Assembly (NCBI GenBank): GCA_029233985.1
Contig: JARGOK010000002.1
Location: 1 to 64,000 of the forward strand
Origin: Candidatus Altimarinota bacterium
Lineage (GTDB): Bacteria; Patescibacteriota; Gracilibacteria; JAUYGZ01
DNA: 64,000 bases
Reading direction: 5' to 3'
Shown: piece by piece, positions 26,303 through 33,470 of the stretch
Numbering within the stretch: the stretch's first letter is position 1
Layout: every line of letters starts with the position of its first letter
Position numbers and translations under genes: made by a program
The notes under the pieces: generated by a model
Seen by the model: the letters and a program-made list of their open reading frames with translations, nothing else
What the model was told of the DNA's origin: nothing
Databases searched by the model: none

Positions 26303-26539
26303 AAAGCAGGGTTAATCTCATCAATATTAGCAAAAATAAGAGGGATTTACAGGGAAAGAAAAGAGAACCCTCACATCAGGGTTGCAACATGACATTTAGA
26401 GTATTCTTCACCAATTACCACGTTTTTGTCGTTATGAGAAACCAAAGAATCGCGAGCTTGAATGAAGAACAATTAAAAAAGACGGCGCATATTTAAAGGA
26501 ATAGACTTCTCAGCTCCATATTTTATCACCTCCCATTAA
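26303..26539. other. Intergenic DNA upstream of mraY and the anchored surface protein
   Basis: No gene visible. A small hairpin AACCCT / AGGGTT lies at 26376-26393. Near 26435-26475 AACCAAAGAATCGCGAGCTTG.. resembles the relic near 8490-8515. The mraY promoter must lie here on the minus strand but I could not assign it. Confidence 0.35.
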
Positions 26540-26568
26540 TTGAAAAATAAGCTTAATAATGGTATAAT
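26540..26568 (+). promoter_or_regulatory. Near-consensus promoter of the anchored surface protein
   Basis: TTGAAA (26540-26545), 17-nt spacer, TATAAT (26563-26568), transcript start near 26575, giving a leader of about 20 nt before ATG 26595. Confidence 0.8.
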
Positions 26569-26594
26569 GTAATGAAGAGTTTAATAAAAAACAC

Positions 26595-27746
26595 ATGAAA
26601 AAACTTCTCTCGCCAATCATCATAAGTCTCCTCTTAGCAGCACACGCAGTCTCACCTGCTTACGCCGCTTCTCCAATAATGAACTTTAATGTTGACTGTG
26701 ATACAGCAGAAAAAGTTCTCAATATTGGTGTAACGACTGATCCTACAGATATCGACAATGGCAAAGAAATCATTGCATTTCAGCTCACATTTGATCTGAA
26801 AGCTATTGGCACAACAACAAAGGATGACTTAAAAGATGTCTATATAGAAAAAAACCCAGCATTATCCAACATAGTAATAGCCGAAAACACAAAACAAGAA
26901 GTAGGATCATTGTATCGAATACGCGTAGCTGGTGGATTTACAGGGCAAAGCGGCATTAAAAATGATGATCTTTTAGTCTTGAAAGGAATCAATCAAAAAG
27001 CATATGAAATAAAGGTTTCATCAGGTGAGCTTTACGAACAAAACAGCATAAATAATTTTTATCCAGATACACCTGTCCAACAGCTCAGTGTCAATCCAGT
27101 AACTGACTGTCAGGTGACACCACCAGTAGCGACAACACCGACTAGTACGTCAGGAAGCTCTGGGGCTAGTACGACTAGCCAAACAACACAAGCGCAAACA
27201 ACAATCAATATAAGCTCTACTGCAACCAACAATATTGCAAAACCTGGAGATAATGTCACCGTAACAGGAGTGATTGCCAATAGAGGACCACAAGCGATCA
27301 GTTGGGTGCAAAGTGCTGGTACGCAAATTAGCCCTACAACACAGGATACAGAGCAGGGGGCTAACCAAACCAGAACAGACCTTATTTTCACAGTTCCTAC
27401 TTCGATAACAGAAAGCGAAATTATCTCACTCGTACTTACTGTTGGACAAGGATCAGAAGCTGTAACACAATCCTTCGATCTTTCCATAGAAGCAACTCTC
27501 AGAGGAGCAGCAGAAGAAAAAACAACTGAAGCAGAACAATCAGTACAAGAACGTATCGAAGAACGACGTCAAGAAGCACAACAAAACGTCATACCTTCAA
27601 CAAACCAAACGACTCCTGTAGCACAAGCAGGAAATATTCACAATTCCGGACTTGTAAACTCAGGACCAGAACACATATGGATGCTGCTTGTCCTTTCTGG
27701 TGTAGTACTCGTTGGATTCAACAGATTTACTAAAAAGTCCTATTAA
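26595..27746 (+). CDS. Secreted surface protein with C-terminal membrane anchor
   Basis: The 383-residue protein has a signal peptide (1 to about 25, ending AYAAS) and a first beta-rich domain resembling cohesin or BACON-like folds (about 26-170). A Thr/Ser-rich linker (about 176-205), a second Ig-like domain (about 206-305), a charged Glu/Arg/Gln helix (about 308-335) and a Thr/Pro-rich spacer follow. The end is SGPEHI, a hydrophobic helix and a basic tail (NRFTKKSY). The tripartite end resembles a cell-wall sorting or exosortase-like signal, but I see no LPXTG. It has its own strong promoter and converges with the Jag gene, sharing the stop-codon bases. Confidence 0.8.
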   Translation: MKKLLSPIIISLLLAAHAVSPAYAASPIMNFNVDCDTAEKVLNIGVTTDPTDIDNGKEIIAFQLTFDLKAIGTTTKDDLKDVYIEKNPALSNIVIAENTKQEVGSLYRIRVAGGFTGQSGIKNDDLLVLKGINQKAYEIKVSSGELYEQNSINNFYPDTPVQQLSVNPVTDCQVTPPVATTPTSTSGSSGASTTSQTTQAQTTINISSTATNNIAKPGDNVTVTGVIANRGPQAISWVQSAGTQISPTTQDTEQGANQTRTDLIFTVPTSITESEIISLVLTVGQGSEAVTQSFDLSIEATLRGAAEEKTTEAEQSVQERIEERRQEAQQNVIPSTNQTTPVAQAGNIHNSGLVNSGPEHIWMLLVLSGVVLVGFNRFTKKSY

Positions 27747-28264
27747 AGCTCTAGATTATCGTAAATATCTGTTTCTGGTACATCCGGAACGATTTCTTTT
27801 GCGCCTTCTTTGTAGATCTTTACAGATCGACTATTTGCAGATCCCTGGCTTTCAGTCTTTAGTTCTGGAAACTTTTCTGAAATCCTCAAATGACACAAGC
27901 GTCTAAAGTAAGGAGCCATTGGTGGAAGCACAACAGGCTTACCAGTATCTAAAACTCCTTTAGCCGCTTCTTCTGCACGGTCCATCACATTCGCTTCTTG
28001 TTTTTGTTTGTATGAATCTACATCTACTTTGAAATGAACTCCTTCTTGCAAAAAGCCCTGAGTTCTGAGCATGTTCTTTATAATATGCTGAAGAGCCCAT
28101 AGCACTTCTCCACGATGTCCGATGAGCGTATTGGTATCTCCATCAGAAACAAGATTGATAATATTTTCACCATCACCTAAGTCAATAATTTCTACATCTT
28201 GAACAGGAAAACCACCAACTTTTAGAGTTTCGAGAACAAGAGATTGAATCTTTTCCATTTTCAA
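27743..28264 (-). CDS. jag: Jag/KhpB RNA-binding protein (KH and R3H domains)
   Basis: At 173 residues it lacks the usual Jag-N domain. The KH domain carries NTLIGHRGEVLWALQHI (a GxxG-like GHRG loop), and the R3H domain carries YFRRLCHLRISEKFP..TESQGSANSRSVKI with Arg-x3-His spacing. Jag/KhpB proteins bind RNA and influence cell-wall synthesis. The order rpmH-rnpA-yidC-jag is conserved across bacteria and confirms the call. Its start is 5 nt downstream of yidC. Confidence 0.93.
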   Translation of the reverse strand: MKMEKIQSLVLETLKVGGFPVQDVEIIDLGDGENIINLVSDGDTNTLIGHRGEVLWALQHIIKNMLRTQGFLQEGVHFKVDVDSYKQKQEANVMDRAEEAAKGVLDTGKPVVLPPMAPYFRRLCHLRISEKFPELKTESQGSANSRSVKIYKEGAKEIVPDVPETDIYDNLEL

Positions 28265-28269
28265 AAAAA

Positions 28270-29547
28270 TTAAGAAGTACGGTTTACAAAGAATTGCTGT
28301 GCAACTCCAAATAAAGAGGATATCAGCAGATATATGCCCACTGCCGCAGGTAAAGTCGCAGCAAGAACAGCTATCATAATCGGCATAAAATAAATCATTG
28401 TCTTATTCATCATTTTCATTGGGTCTGGATCTGTAGATTTTTTATCGTCTTTCTTTGATTCAAGAACCTTTCCTTTTTCATCAATATCAACAATATCTTT
28501 CTTTGCAGTCGCTTTTTTTCGACGTGAAAAAGAAAGCTTCATCTGAACAAATTGGCTCAAACCAACGATGATCGGCAACCAGGTTGCATTCACTTCTTTA
28601 AGATTCAGGATTCCATAAAAATTTTGATCCACAAGTCCCAAGTCAAAACTCTGAAGGAATCCATACAAGGCATGAGATTCGTATGGTGTAAATCCTGCCC
28701 TCACAGTATAAAAGAGCGTGATCATGATAGGAATTTGTATCAGCATAGGCAAACACCCACCTACAGGGCTTACTTTATTCTTTTGCCATATAAGCATTGT
28801 TTCTTGCGAAATACGCTGCTGGTCTCCCTTATACTTCTTTCTCACTTCTTCGAGTTGAGGTTGGATTTCCATCATAGCTTTTTGCGACTTGAGTGCCTTT
28901 TGATTTGGAAGAAGCAAAACAAATCGAATAATTAATGTTAGAGCGATAACCGCCAACCCAAAATTGTATCCTGGCATAATAGATGCAAGAAAAACCATAA
29001 GATTGAAAATAGGTCGGTACAAAATATAATGATACAAGCTACTCCAAAACCCTCTCTCGATCATCTGAAATTCGGTCATAAAAGTTTGTCTATCATCATT
29101 CTCTCCTATAACAAGCGATGCTTTGTACTTCCCTACTTGATCAAAAAGCTCATATTTCCACGGGGAATAAGAAATTTCACGATCAGATTTTGCCTCAAGA
29201 GATATTTCCTTGGGCTGATAAGTATAAGCGTTTGAATTCTTCAGATCATCTCCTTCACATTCCAGAGATATACCCGATTCTGTACTGAGAGTGTTCCATT
29301 GCCCATTTTTGTATTGCTCAAGAAGAAGTGGATGAGAAGGACACAGTGAAGGTATTCGTATCGTTTTTTCAAGATTATTGGTAAGCACTATTGTTACATC
29401 ATCTCCGATATAGTATTCCTCTTCAGTTGAAACAATGACGAAATCTTCCAACTCAACATTATTAGAAGTTGGTGAAGGAAGAAACGTCTGAAAAACAAGA
29501 TATATCCCCAGGAAAAGAAGAAGGGATGTGAGAAATCGTTGTGACAC
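28270..29547 (-). CDS. yidC: Membrane protein insertase YidC/Oxa1
   Basis: The 425-residue protein has an N-terminal helix (about 5-25), an exterior beta-rich domain of about 130 residues and then the Oxa1 core. The core includes YNFGLAVIALTLIIRFVLLLPNQKALKSQKAM with the groove arginine, LQPQL-like EIQPQLEEVRKKYKGDQQRI, GGCLPMLIQIPIMITLFYTVR, and later helices around MKMMNKTMIYFMPIM. It inserts and folds membrane proteins, with or without SecYEG. It lies between rnpA and jag, as usual. The cytosolic loop before the last helices is unusually charged. Confidence 0.96.
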   Translation of the reverse strand: MSQRFLTSLLLFLGIYLVFQTFLPSPTSNNVELEDFVIVSTEEEYYIGDDVTIVLTNNLEKTIRIPSLCPSHPLLLEQYKNGQWNTLSTESGISLECEGDDLKNSNAYTYQPKEISLEAKSDREISYSPWKYELFDQVGKYKASLVIGENDDRQTFMTEFQMIERGFWSSLYHYILYRPIFNLMVFLASIMPGYNFGLAVIALTLIIRFVLLLPNQKALKSQKAMMEIQPQLEEVRKKYKGDQQRISQETMLIWQKNKVSPVGGCLPMLIQIPIMITLFYTVRAGFTPYESHALYGFLQSFDLGLVDQNFYGILNLKEVNATWLPIIVGLSQFVQMKLSFSRRKKATAKKDIVDIDEKGKVLESKKDDKKSTDPDPMKMMNKTMIYFMPIMIAVLAATLPAAVGIYLLISSLFGVAQQFFVNRTS

Positions 29548-29562
29548 AAGAATGGATTAGAT

Positions 29563-29907
29563 CTAAATGAGGCCATCGTCATGGAGGAGATCCAGAAATG
29601 TCTTCAAGCGTTGGGTTCGGGACAATTTCAAAAATGACGGCTTGACCAAAATAGCAACTCTAAGACCTGAAGTCCACTGGGAAAACATACGTGAAAGGAC
29701 ACTATACAGCTGCCGTCGAATCATATTTCGTTTTACAGCAGACTTATGGACCTTACGAGAAACAATCACTACAAACTGACTCTTCATTTTTTCAGAAGCA
29801 GTAATAGTGTGAATCCTCAATGTAGAATTTGAGGATTTTGTGTGAGGGTTCTTAAAGAGTTCTGCAATCTCCTCACTACTAAGATTTCGATGTTGTTTTT
29901 CAAGCAT
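29563..29907 (-). CDS. rnpA: Ribonuclease P protein component
   Basis: The 114-residue basic protein has the RnpA signature KRNMIRRQLYSVLSR (family RNxxKRxxRE-like helix). It is preceded by FVVIVSRKVHKSAV and followed by VAILVKPSF. It is the protein subunit of RNase P, which trims the 5' ends of pre-tRNAs. It starts directly after the T run of a hairpin separating it from rpmH, which suggests transcriptional attenuation between the two genes. The RNase P RNA gene itself is not in the window. Confidence 0.9.
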   Translation of the reverse strand: MLEKQHRNLSSEEIAELFKNPHTKSSNSTLRIHTITASEKMKSQFVVIVSRKVHKSAVKRNMIRRQLYSVLSRMFSQWTSGLRVAILVKPSFLKLSRTQRLKTFLDLLHDDGLI

Positions 29908-29934
29908 AAAAAAAAAGCCTTAGAAGGCTTTTTT
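29908..29934 (-). terminator. Terminator/attenuator between rpmH and rnpA
   Basis: On the minus strand AAAAAAGCCT pairs with AGGCTTTTTT around a TCTA loop (29911-29934). The T tract runs to 29908, immediately followed by the rnpA ATG (29907-29905). No room remains for a ribosome binding site beyond the T tract. Confidence 0.8.
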
Positions 29935-29946
29935 AGTATAGCGGTT

Positions 29947-30093
29947 CTATTTTTGATATCCAGCTTTCACTGCGAGAGACTTTCTCCCCTTTGCTCTTCG
30001 TCGAGCAAGCATTTTTTTTCCAAGAGTCGTCTTGAGACGAGACCGGAATCCGTGCTTACGTGTGCGTTTTACTTTACTGAATTTTCCAATCAT
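29947..30093 (-). CDS. rpmH: Ribosomal protein L34
   Basis: The 48-residue, very basic protein contains [14 protein letters not shown] and [17 protein letters not shown], the L34 signature. Longer in-frame starts (to 30150) add hydrophobic residues foreign to L34, so ATG 30093 is preferred. It binds 23S rRNA domain I. It heads the rpmH-rnpA-yidC-jag block. In many bacteria dnaA lies on the other side, but here a histone-fold gene is found instead. Confidence 0.95.
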   Translation of the reverse strand: MIGKFSKVKRTRKHGFRSRLKTTLGKKMLARRRAKGRKSLAVKAGYQK

Positions 30094-30166
30094 AATAATT
30101 CTTAGTACATATAGCCAGCACATTGTACATAGAGACGAGTTGCTGGTCAAATAAAAAAGACAATAT

Positions 30167-30187
30167 AAAAAGAGCCACTATGGGCTC
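30167..30187 (-). terminator. Terminator after the histone-fold gene
   Basis: On the minus strand GAGCC / GGCTC (30172-30187) with a short loop, followed by five T. It separates the histone-fold gene from rpmH. Confidence 0.7.
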
Positions 30188-30222
30188 CTTTTATATATTA
30201 AATGAGGCTAAAGCCTCAATAA

Positions 30223-30393
30223 TTAGAAGTCTGTAGCACGTACAGTCTTTCGTCCGTTTGCTTTAGCACGAGCACAAGCTGCGCTAATAGCGTTATCAAG
30301 AACACCATCGAGTGCGTCCTTACAATCTGAAGCAGTCATCATTCCTGCTTTCTTGATCTTTTCTTTAGCTTTTGACATTACAACGCAAGACAT
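30223..30393 (-). CDS. Small bacterial histone-fold protein
   Basis: The 56-residue product aligns along its length with archaeal-type histones. A first helix VMSKAKEKIKKAG is followed by loop MMTAS (compare AERVS) and a long helix DCKDALDGVLDNAISAACARAKANG. It ends RKTVRATDF (compare RKTIKAEDI), the loop-2/third-helix start, where the third helix is cut short. The RKTV motif is the DNA-contacting and dimer-stabilising part of histone folds. Short bacterial histones with a reduced third helix are known, for example in Bdellovibrio. ATG 30393 is preferred, because the promoter places the transcript start near 30418 and excludes ATG 30420; ATG 30378 (51 aa) is also possible. It is a single-gene unit with its own promoter and terminator. 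Confidence 0.8.
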   Translation of the reverse strand: MSCVVMSKAKEKIKKAGMMTASDCKDALDGVLDNAISAACARAKANGRKTVRATDF

Positions 30394-30424
30394 AGGAAAA
30401 AAATTAAATAATGAAAACATGACC

Positions 30425-30452
30425 AGATTAGCGAATACACAAAGAATTGCAA
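30425..30452 (-). promoter_or_regulatory. Promoter of the histone-fold gene
   Basis: On the minus strand TTGCAA (30452-30447), 16-nt spacer, TAATCT (30430-30425); transcript start near 30418. Confidence 0.5.
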
Positions 30453-30631
30453 GGATAAATACATTCTAAACAAAAGAATGCACGTCTCAAATGAACAAAT
30501 TCAGGCTTATATAAGGGACAAAATGCCAAAAAAGAATTTCAAAAAAAATGTGTTTTTATATAAAACTAATGTCATGATTTTATAGCATAAACATCAAAAC
30601 ACCTTACTTCAAACATATTTTAAAAATAGAA
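30453..30631. other. AT-rich intergenic DNA
   Basis: Very AT-rich stretch with A runs between the histone-fold gene and tRNA-Ser. No gene, DnaA-box cluster or clear repeat seen. Confidence 0.4.
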
Positions 30632-30659
30632 TTGAAAGTTGAAATAAATAATATAGGAT
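30632..30659 (+). promoter_or_regulatory. Promoter of tRNA-Ser
   Basis: TTGAAA (30632-30637), 16-nt spacer, TAGGAT (30654-30659); the transcript would start a few bases before the mature tRNA. Confidence 0.5.
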
Positions 30660-30671
30660 AGTTCTGACCAA

Positions 30672-30759
30672 GGAAGGATGGCAGAGTGGTCGAATGCGGT
30701 AGTCTTGAAAACTATTGTGCCGCAAGGCACCGGGGGTTCGAATCCCTCTCCTTCCGCCA
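30672..30759 (+). tRNA. tRNA-Ser (anticodon TGA)
   Basis: Acceptor GGAAGGA / TCCTTCC, anticodon loop CTTGAAA (TGA), a long class II variable arm (TGTGCCGCAAGGCACC region), T-loop GTTCGAATCC, discriminator G and encoded CCA. Length 88 nt with CCA. Confidence 0.97.
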
Positions 30760-30838
30760 CATCATTTCAAATATGAATACAGCAAAGCTTTTCAAGGAAT
30801 AATAGAACCATTTTATAAAAAAAGCTTCATCAAGGTAA

Positions 30839-31588
30839 CTAAGAAGCATTATTAATACCTTTCATTTCCTTGATCATTTCCAATAAATGTAATTGCTGTT
30901 CTATAGTCATATTCTCTGCAAATGGAAGAGAGGGTTGTGGCTGCTGAGGAAGACGAAAAAGCATTGGATCATATTGGACATCATGAAGTTTTAGCATTTT
31001 CTTATACACAGCATCCATACGTTTTTCATTCTTTTGTGCTATTAAAACTTCAGGAGGACGGGTGCAGTTCAAAACAGCATGAGGCAAATATCGAACATGA
31101 TCTGTGGGGTATCCTGGATCAAGAGACACTACAAACATATCTTTGTTTGAAGTCTGATGTTGATGAAGAACCTTGCAAATATATCGATATAGTGGTCCTT
31201 GTTTATTTTTCTTAGACTGAAGTTGCGGAATAAGAAAATCCATCAAGTTGTAAAACTCATGTACTGAAATCCCTTCTCGGTAGATCTGAATAAAGCACTC
31301 AAGTACAAGGTGAAGATGAATTGCGAGATCATCTCCTTCATCAACAGTTTCAGGTTCAGAATGAGAAACAAACAACATAGCCGTCTTCCCACGGATCCCA
31401 TCAATAAATCTTGAAACTTTTTCAGAAGCTCGCTTTATATCATCTAATGATTCAGTTTGAGGTTGGCGTACATAGTATATTTGATCATTCTTCGCAGCAT
31501 CTCTTGCCCAAGGACAATTCATGGCTCCAGAAATTATGTAGGCATGTATCTCTTCTTGTTGTTGTTGAAATGATGGTGAAGGCTTCAT
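30839..31588 (-). CDS. Unrecognised cytosolic protein (249 aa)
   Basis: A soluble protein without signal or membrane helices. It starts with a Gln-rich helix and ISGAMNCPWARDA, a CPWA motif that might be functional. Then come KTAMLFVSHSEPETVDEGDDLAIHLHLVL, DMFVVSLDPGYPTDHVRYLPHAVL and a C-terminal Gln/Pro-rich stretch with a final helix. Conserved-looking Cys, His and Asp residues are scattered. I do not recognise the family. It converges on tRNA-Ser and is divergent from the flavoprotein gene. Confidence 0.6.
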   Translation of the reverse strand: MKPSPSFQQQQEEIHAYIISGAMNCPWARDAAKNDQIYYVRQPQTESLDDIKRASEKVSRFIDGIRGKTAMLFVSHSEPETVDEGDDLAIHLHLVLECFIQIYREGISVHEFYNLMDFLIPQLQSKKNKQGPLYRYICKVLHQHQTSNKDMFVVSLDPGYPTDHVRYLPHAVLNCTRPPEVLIAQKNEKRMDAVYKKMLKLHDVQYDPMLFRLPQQPQPSLPFAENMTIEQQLHLLEMIKEMKGINNAS

Positions 31589-31630
31589 AGAAAAAATAAT
31601 AAGAGTGCATTATATTGCTATTATTGAGAT

Positions 31631-31659
31631 TTGTCAATATCGCTAACTTCTTGTATACT
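31631..31659 (+). promoter_or_regulatory. Promoter of the flavoprotein gene
   Basis: TTGTCA (31631-31636), 17-nt spacer, TATACT (31654-31659). Transcription should start at about 31666, 3 nt before ATG 31669 and 15 nt before ATG 31681. Confidence 0.75.
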
Positions 31660-31680
31660 CCCTTCTATATGCACAAACTC

Positions 31681-32958
31681 ATGAAAATACCAAAAATAGC
31701 CATAATCGGAGCTGGAGCTGCAGGACTCATGTGCGCAGCGAGTCTCATCGAAGAAAATACTGGTGCTGAAATTCATCTCTTCGAAAAGAATACTATTTTA
31801 GGATCAAAGGTGATCATTAGTGGTGGTGGCAGGTGCAATGTCACCACTGGAATACGAGACAAAAAAGAACTTCTTTCAAAGTACACACGTGGGTCTCAGT
31901 TTCTTAAATCAGCCATTGGCAAGTTTCCTCCAGAAAAAGTCTACGAATGGTTTGAAAAGCAAGCTGTACCACTTAAAACAGAAAAAGACCAAAGAGTCTT
32001 TCCAGTTTCAAATGATGGAAAAGACATTGTCAGAGTCTTTGAGAAGCTCTTCCAAAAACATGAGGTCAAGGTTCATTACAAAGAATCCGTACAAAAAGTA
32101 ATGAAAGCAGAGGACAATCAAATCGATTTAAGAACTGATCAAGACAAGTATCTCTTCGATTATGTTGTCCTAACCACAGGAGGAAATGCCTATCAGCATA
32201 CTGGTTCGACTGGAGATGGTTATTCATTCGCAAAAAATTTCGGACACACAGTCACTCCACTAGGTCCATCACTCAATAGTTTTATGACTGCTGAAGAATG
32301 GCCAAAGTCCATCTCAGGACTCGCACTTCCTAATGCAAAGCTCGAAGCCCAAGCTGACGATGGAAAAACTGTCAAGGCAGAGGGACCAATTCTCTTTACA
32401 CATTTTGGAATTTCAGGACCAGCACTTTTTGCCCTCTCATCTCATCTCTCATTTTCAAAGATCAGCAATGAGCACCCAATTCAGATCTCCATCAGTGCCA
32501 GAGCAGAAAAATCTTTTCAAGACTGGGACAAGCTCATTCACGAAGAAACCCAACGTCGCGGAGCACAACAGTTTCAAACTTTCCTAAAAAAACATCTTCA
32601 AAACCGACTTGTCGAACTCATTCTTGAGCAACTGGATATCGAAGGAATCAAAAAGAACTCTGAACTTTCAAAGATTGACCGAGAACGAGTCGCTCACCTT
32701 CTCACAGGACATCTAACGCTAAATGCTATCAAACGAAGACCAGGAGACGAGTTTGTGACCGCTGGAGGAATAGTACTCGATGAAATCAATAAAAAAACAA
32801 TGCAATCAAAGCTTCACTCAGGCCTTTTCTTCGGTGGAGAAATCATGAACGTAGATGGCGTCACAGGAGGATTTAATCTGCAAGCTTCATGGGCTACTGG
32901 TCGTCTCGCAGGAAAAAGTATCGCTAGCATGCTAAACTCAGCAAGTCCTACCATCTAA
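31681..32958 (+). CDS. HI0933/BaiN-family FAD-dependent oxidoreductase
   Basis: The 426-residue flavoprotein has the N-terminal dinucleotide motif IAIIGAGAAGLMCAASL, the family motif VIISGGGRCNVT, a middle beta domain, FLHF-like LFTHFGISGPALF, and a C-terminal FAD-binding end MNVDGVTGGFNLQASWATGRLAG. The family (YhiN/HI0933, BaiN) binds FAD; its reaction in most bacteria is unknown. ATG 31681 starts the fold directly. ATG 31669 would add four residues and be nearly leaderless; the TTG at 31615 lies upstream of the promoter and is excluded. The PhnA-like gene follows 9 nt after the stop. Confidence 0.92.
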   Translation: MKIPKIAIIGAGAAGLMCAASLIEENTGAEIHLFEKNTILGSKVIISGGGRCNVTTGIRDKKELLSKYTRGSQFLKSAIGKFPPEKVYEWFEKQAVPLKTEKDQRVFPVSNDGKDIVRVFEKLFQKHEVKVHYKESVQKVMKAEDNQIDLRTDQDKYLFDYVVLTTGGNAYQHTGSTGDGYSFAKNFGHTVTPLGPSLNSFMTAEEWPKSISGLALPNAKLEAQADDGKTVKAEGPILFTHFGISGPALFALSSHLSFSKISNEHPIQISISARAEKSFQDWDKLIHEETQRRGAQQFQTFLKKHLQNRLVELILEQLDIEGIKKNSELSKIDRERVAHLLTGHLTLNAIKRRPGDEFVTAGGIVLDEINKKTMQSKLHSGLFFGGEIMNVDGVTGGFNLQASWATGRLAGKSIASMLNSASPTI

Positions 32959-32967
32959 ATTTCTCTT

Positions 32968-33210
32968 ATGTCATACGACTACAACGATAAAAAAGACTCA
33001 TCAGAAGAAAGAATCCAACCAAAAGACAGCAATGGTAATATCCTAGAAGCAGGTGACTCCATTATTGCTATTAAAGATTTGAAGGTAAAGGGTGGAAATG
33101 ATGTCAAGCGAGGTGACGTCTTCAAAAATATCCGCATAACGAGCGACCCTGAACATGTGGAATCTGGGAAAATGGTTTTAAAGACCATATTTTTCAAGAA
33201 GAAGAAATAG
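32968..33210 (+). CDS. PhnA/YjdM C-terminal-domain protein
   Basis: The 80-residue protein corresponds to the C-terminal SH3-like domain of PhnA/YjdM: KDSNGNILEAGDSIIAIKDLKVKG, then DVKRGDVFKNIRI and a C-terminal LKTIFFKKKK (usual LKxEFVKK). The N-terminal zinc-ribbon half of full PhnA is absent, replaced by a short acidic leader. Despite the name, YjdM is not part of phosphonate breakdown and its role is unclear. It is probably cotranscribed with the flavoprotein 9 nt upstream. Confidence 0.85.
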   Translation: MSYDYNDKKDSSEERIQPKDSNGNILEAGDSIIAIKDLKVKGGNDVKRGDVFKNIRITSDPEHVESGKMVLKTIFFKKKK

Positions 33211-33350
33211 AGGCACGGGATAAGAGTACTGATCAACAAAGAAGGGAGTAACGAATTCCTCTCTTTTTAGGCAAATTGAAAATCATAAGAAAAAACAATG
33301 GCGAGAATTGAAACGCTCAGGTTATTTGACATAAAGCATATTGAAGCCTA

Positions 33351-33376
33351 CAGCTGAGAATTTTGATTCTCAGCTG
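33351..33376. repeat. Perfect 11-bp intergenic hairpin
   Basis: CAGCTGAGAAT (33351-33361), TTTG loop, ATTCTCAGCTG (33366-33376). No T run follows. The inner part matches the hairpin at 16216-16231 (GAGAAT-TTCG-ATTCTC). The surrounding 33211-33470 holds no gene. Confidence 0.7.
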
Positions 33377-33470
33377 CGAAACTAGAGTAAGGACATGCAA
33401 ATAATCTCATCTACCCAACACACGCCAAATCATATAACATAGCACCATAAAAACCTTCATCCCCTCTTCA

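Noticed and set aside
30394-30420. Histone-fold start at ATG 30420
   Set aside because: The predicted transcript begins at about 30418, and the extra residues (MFSLFNFFP) do not fit the family.
29540-30672. Replication origin next to rpmH
   Set aside because: No dnaA gene and no cluster of DnaA boxes is visible; the AT-rich gap 30453-30631 alone is not enough.
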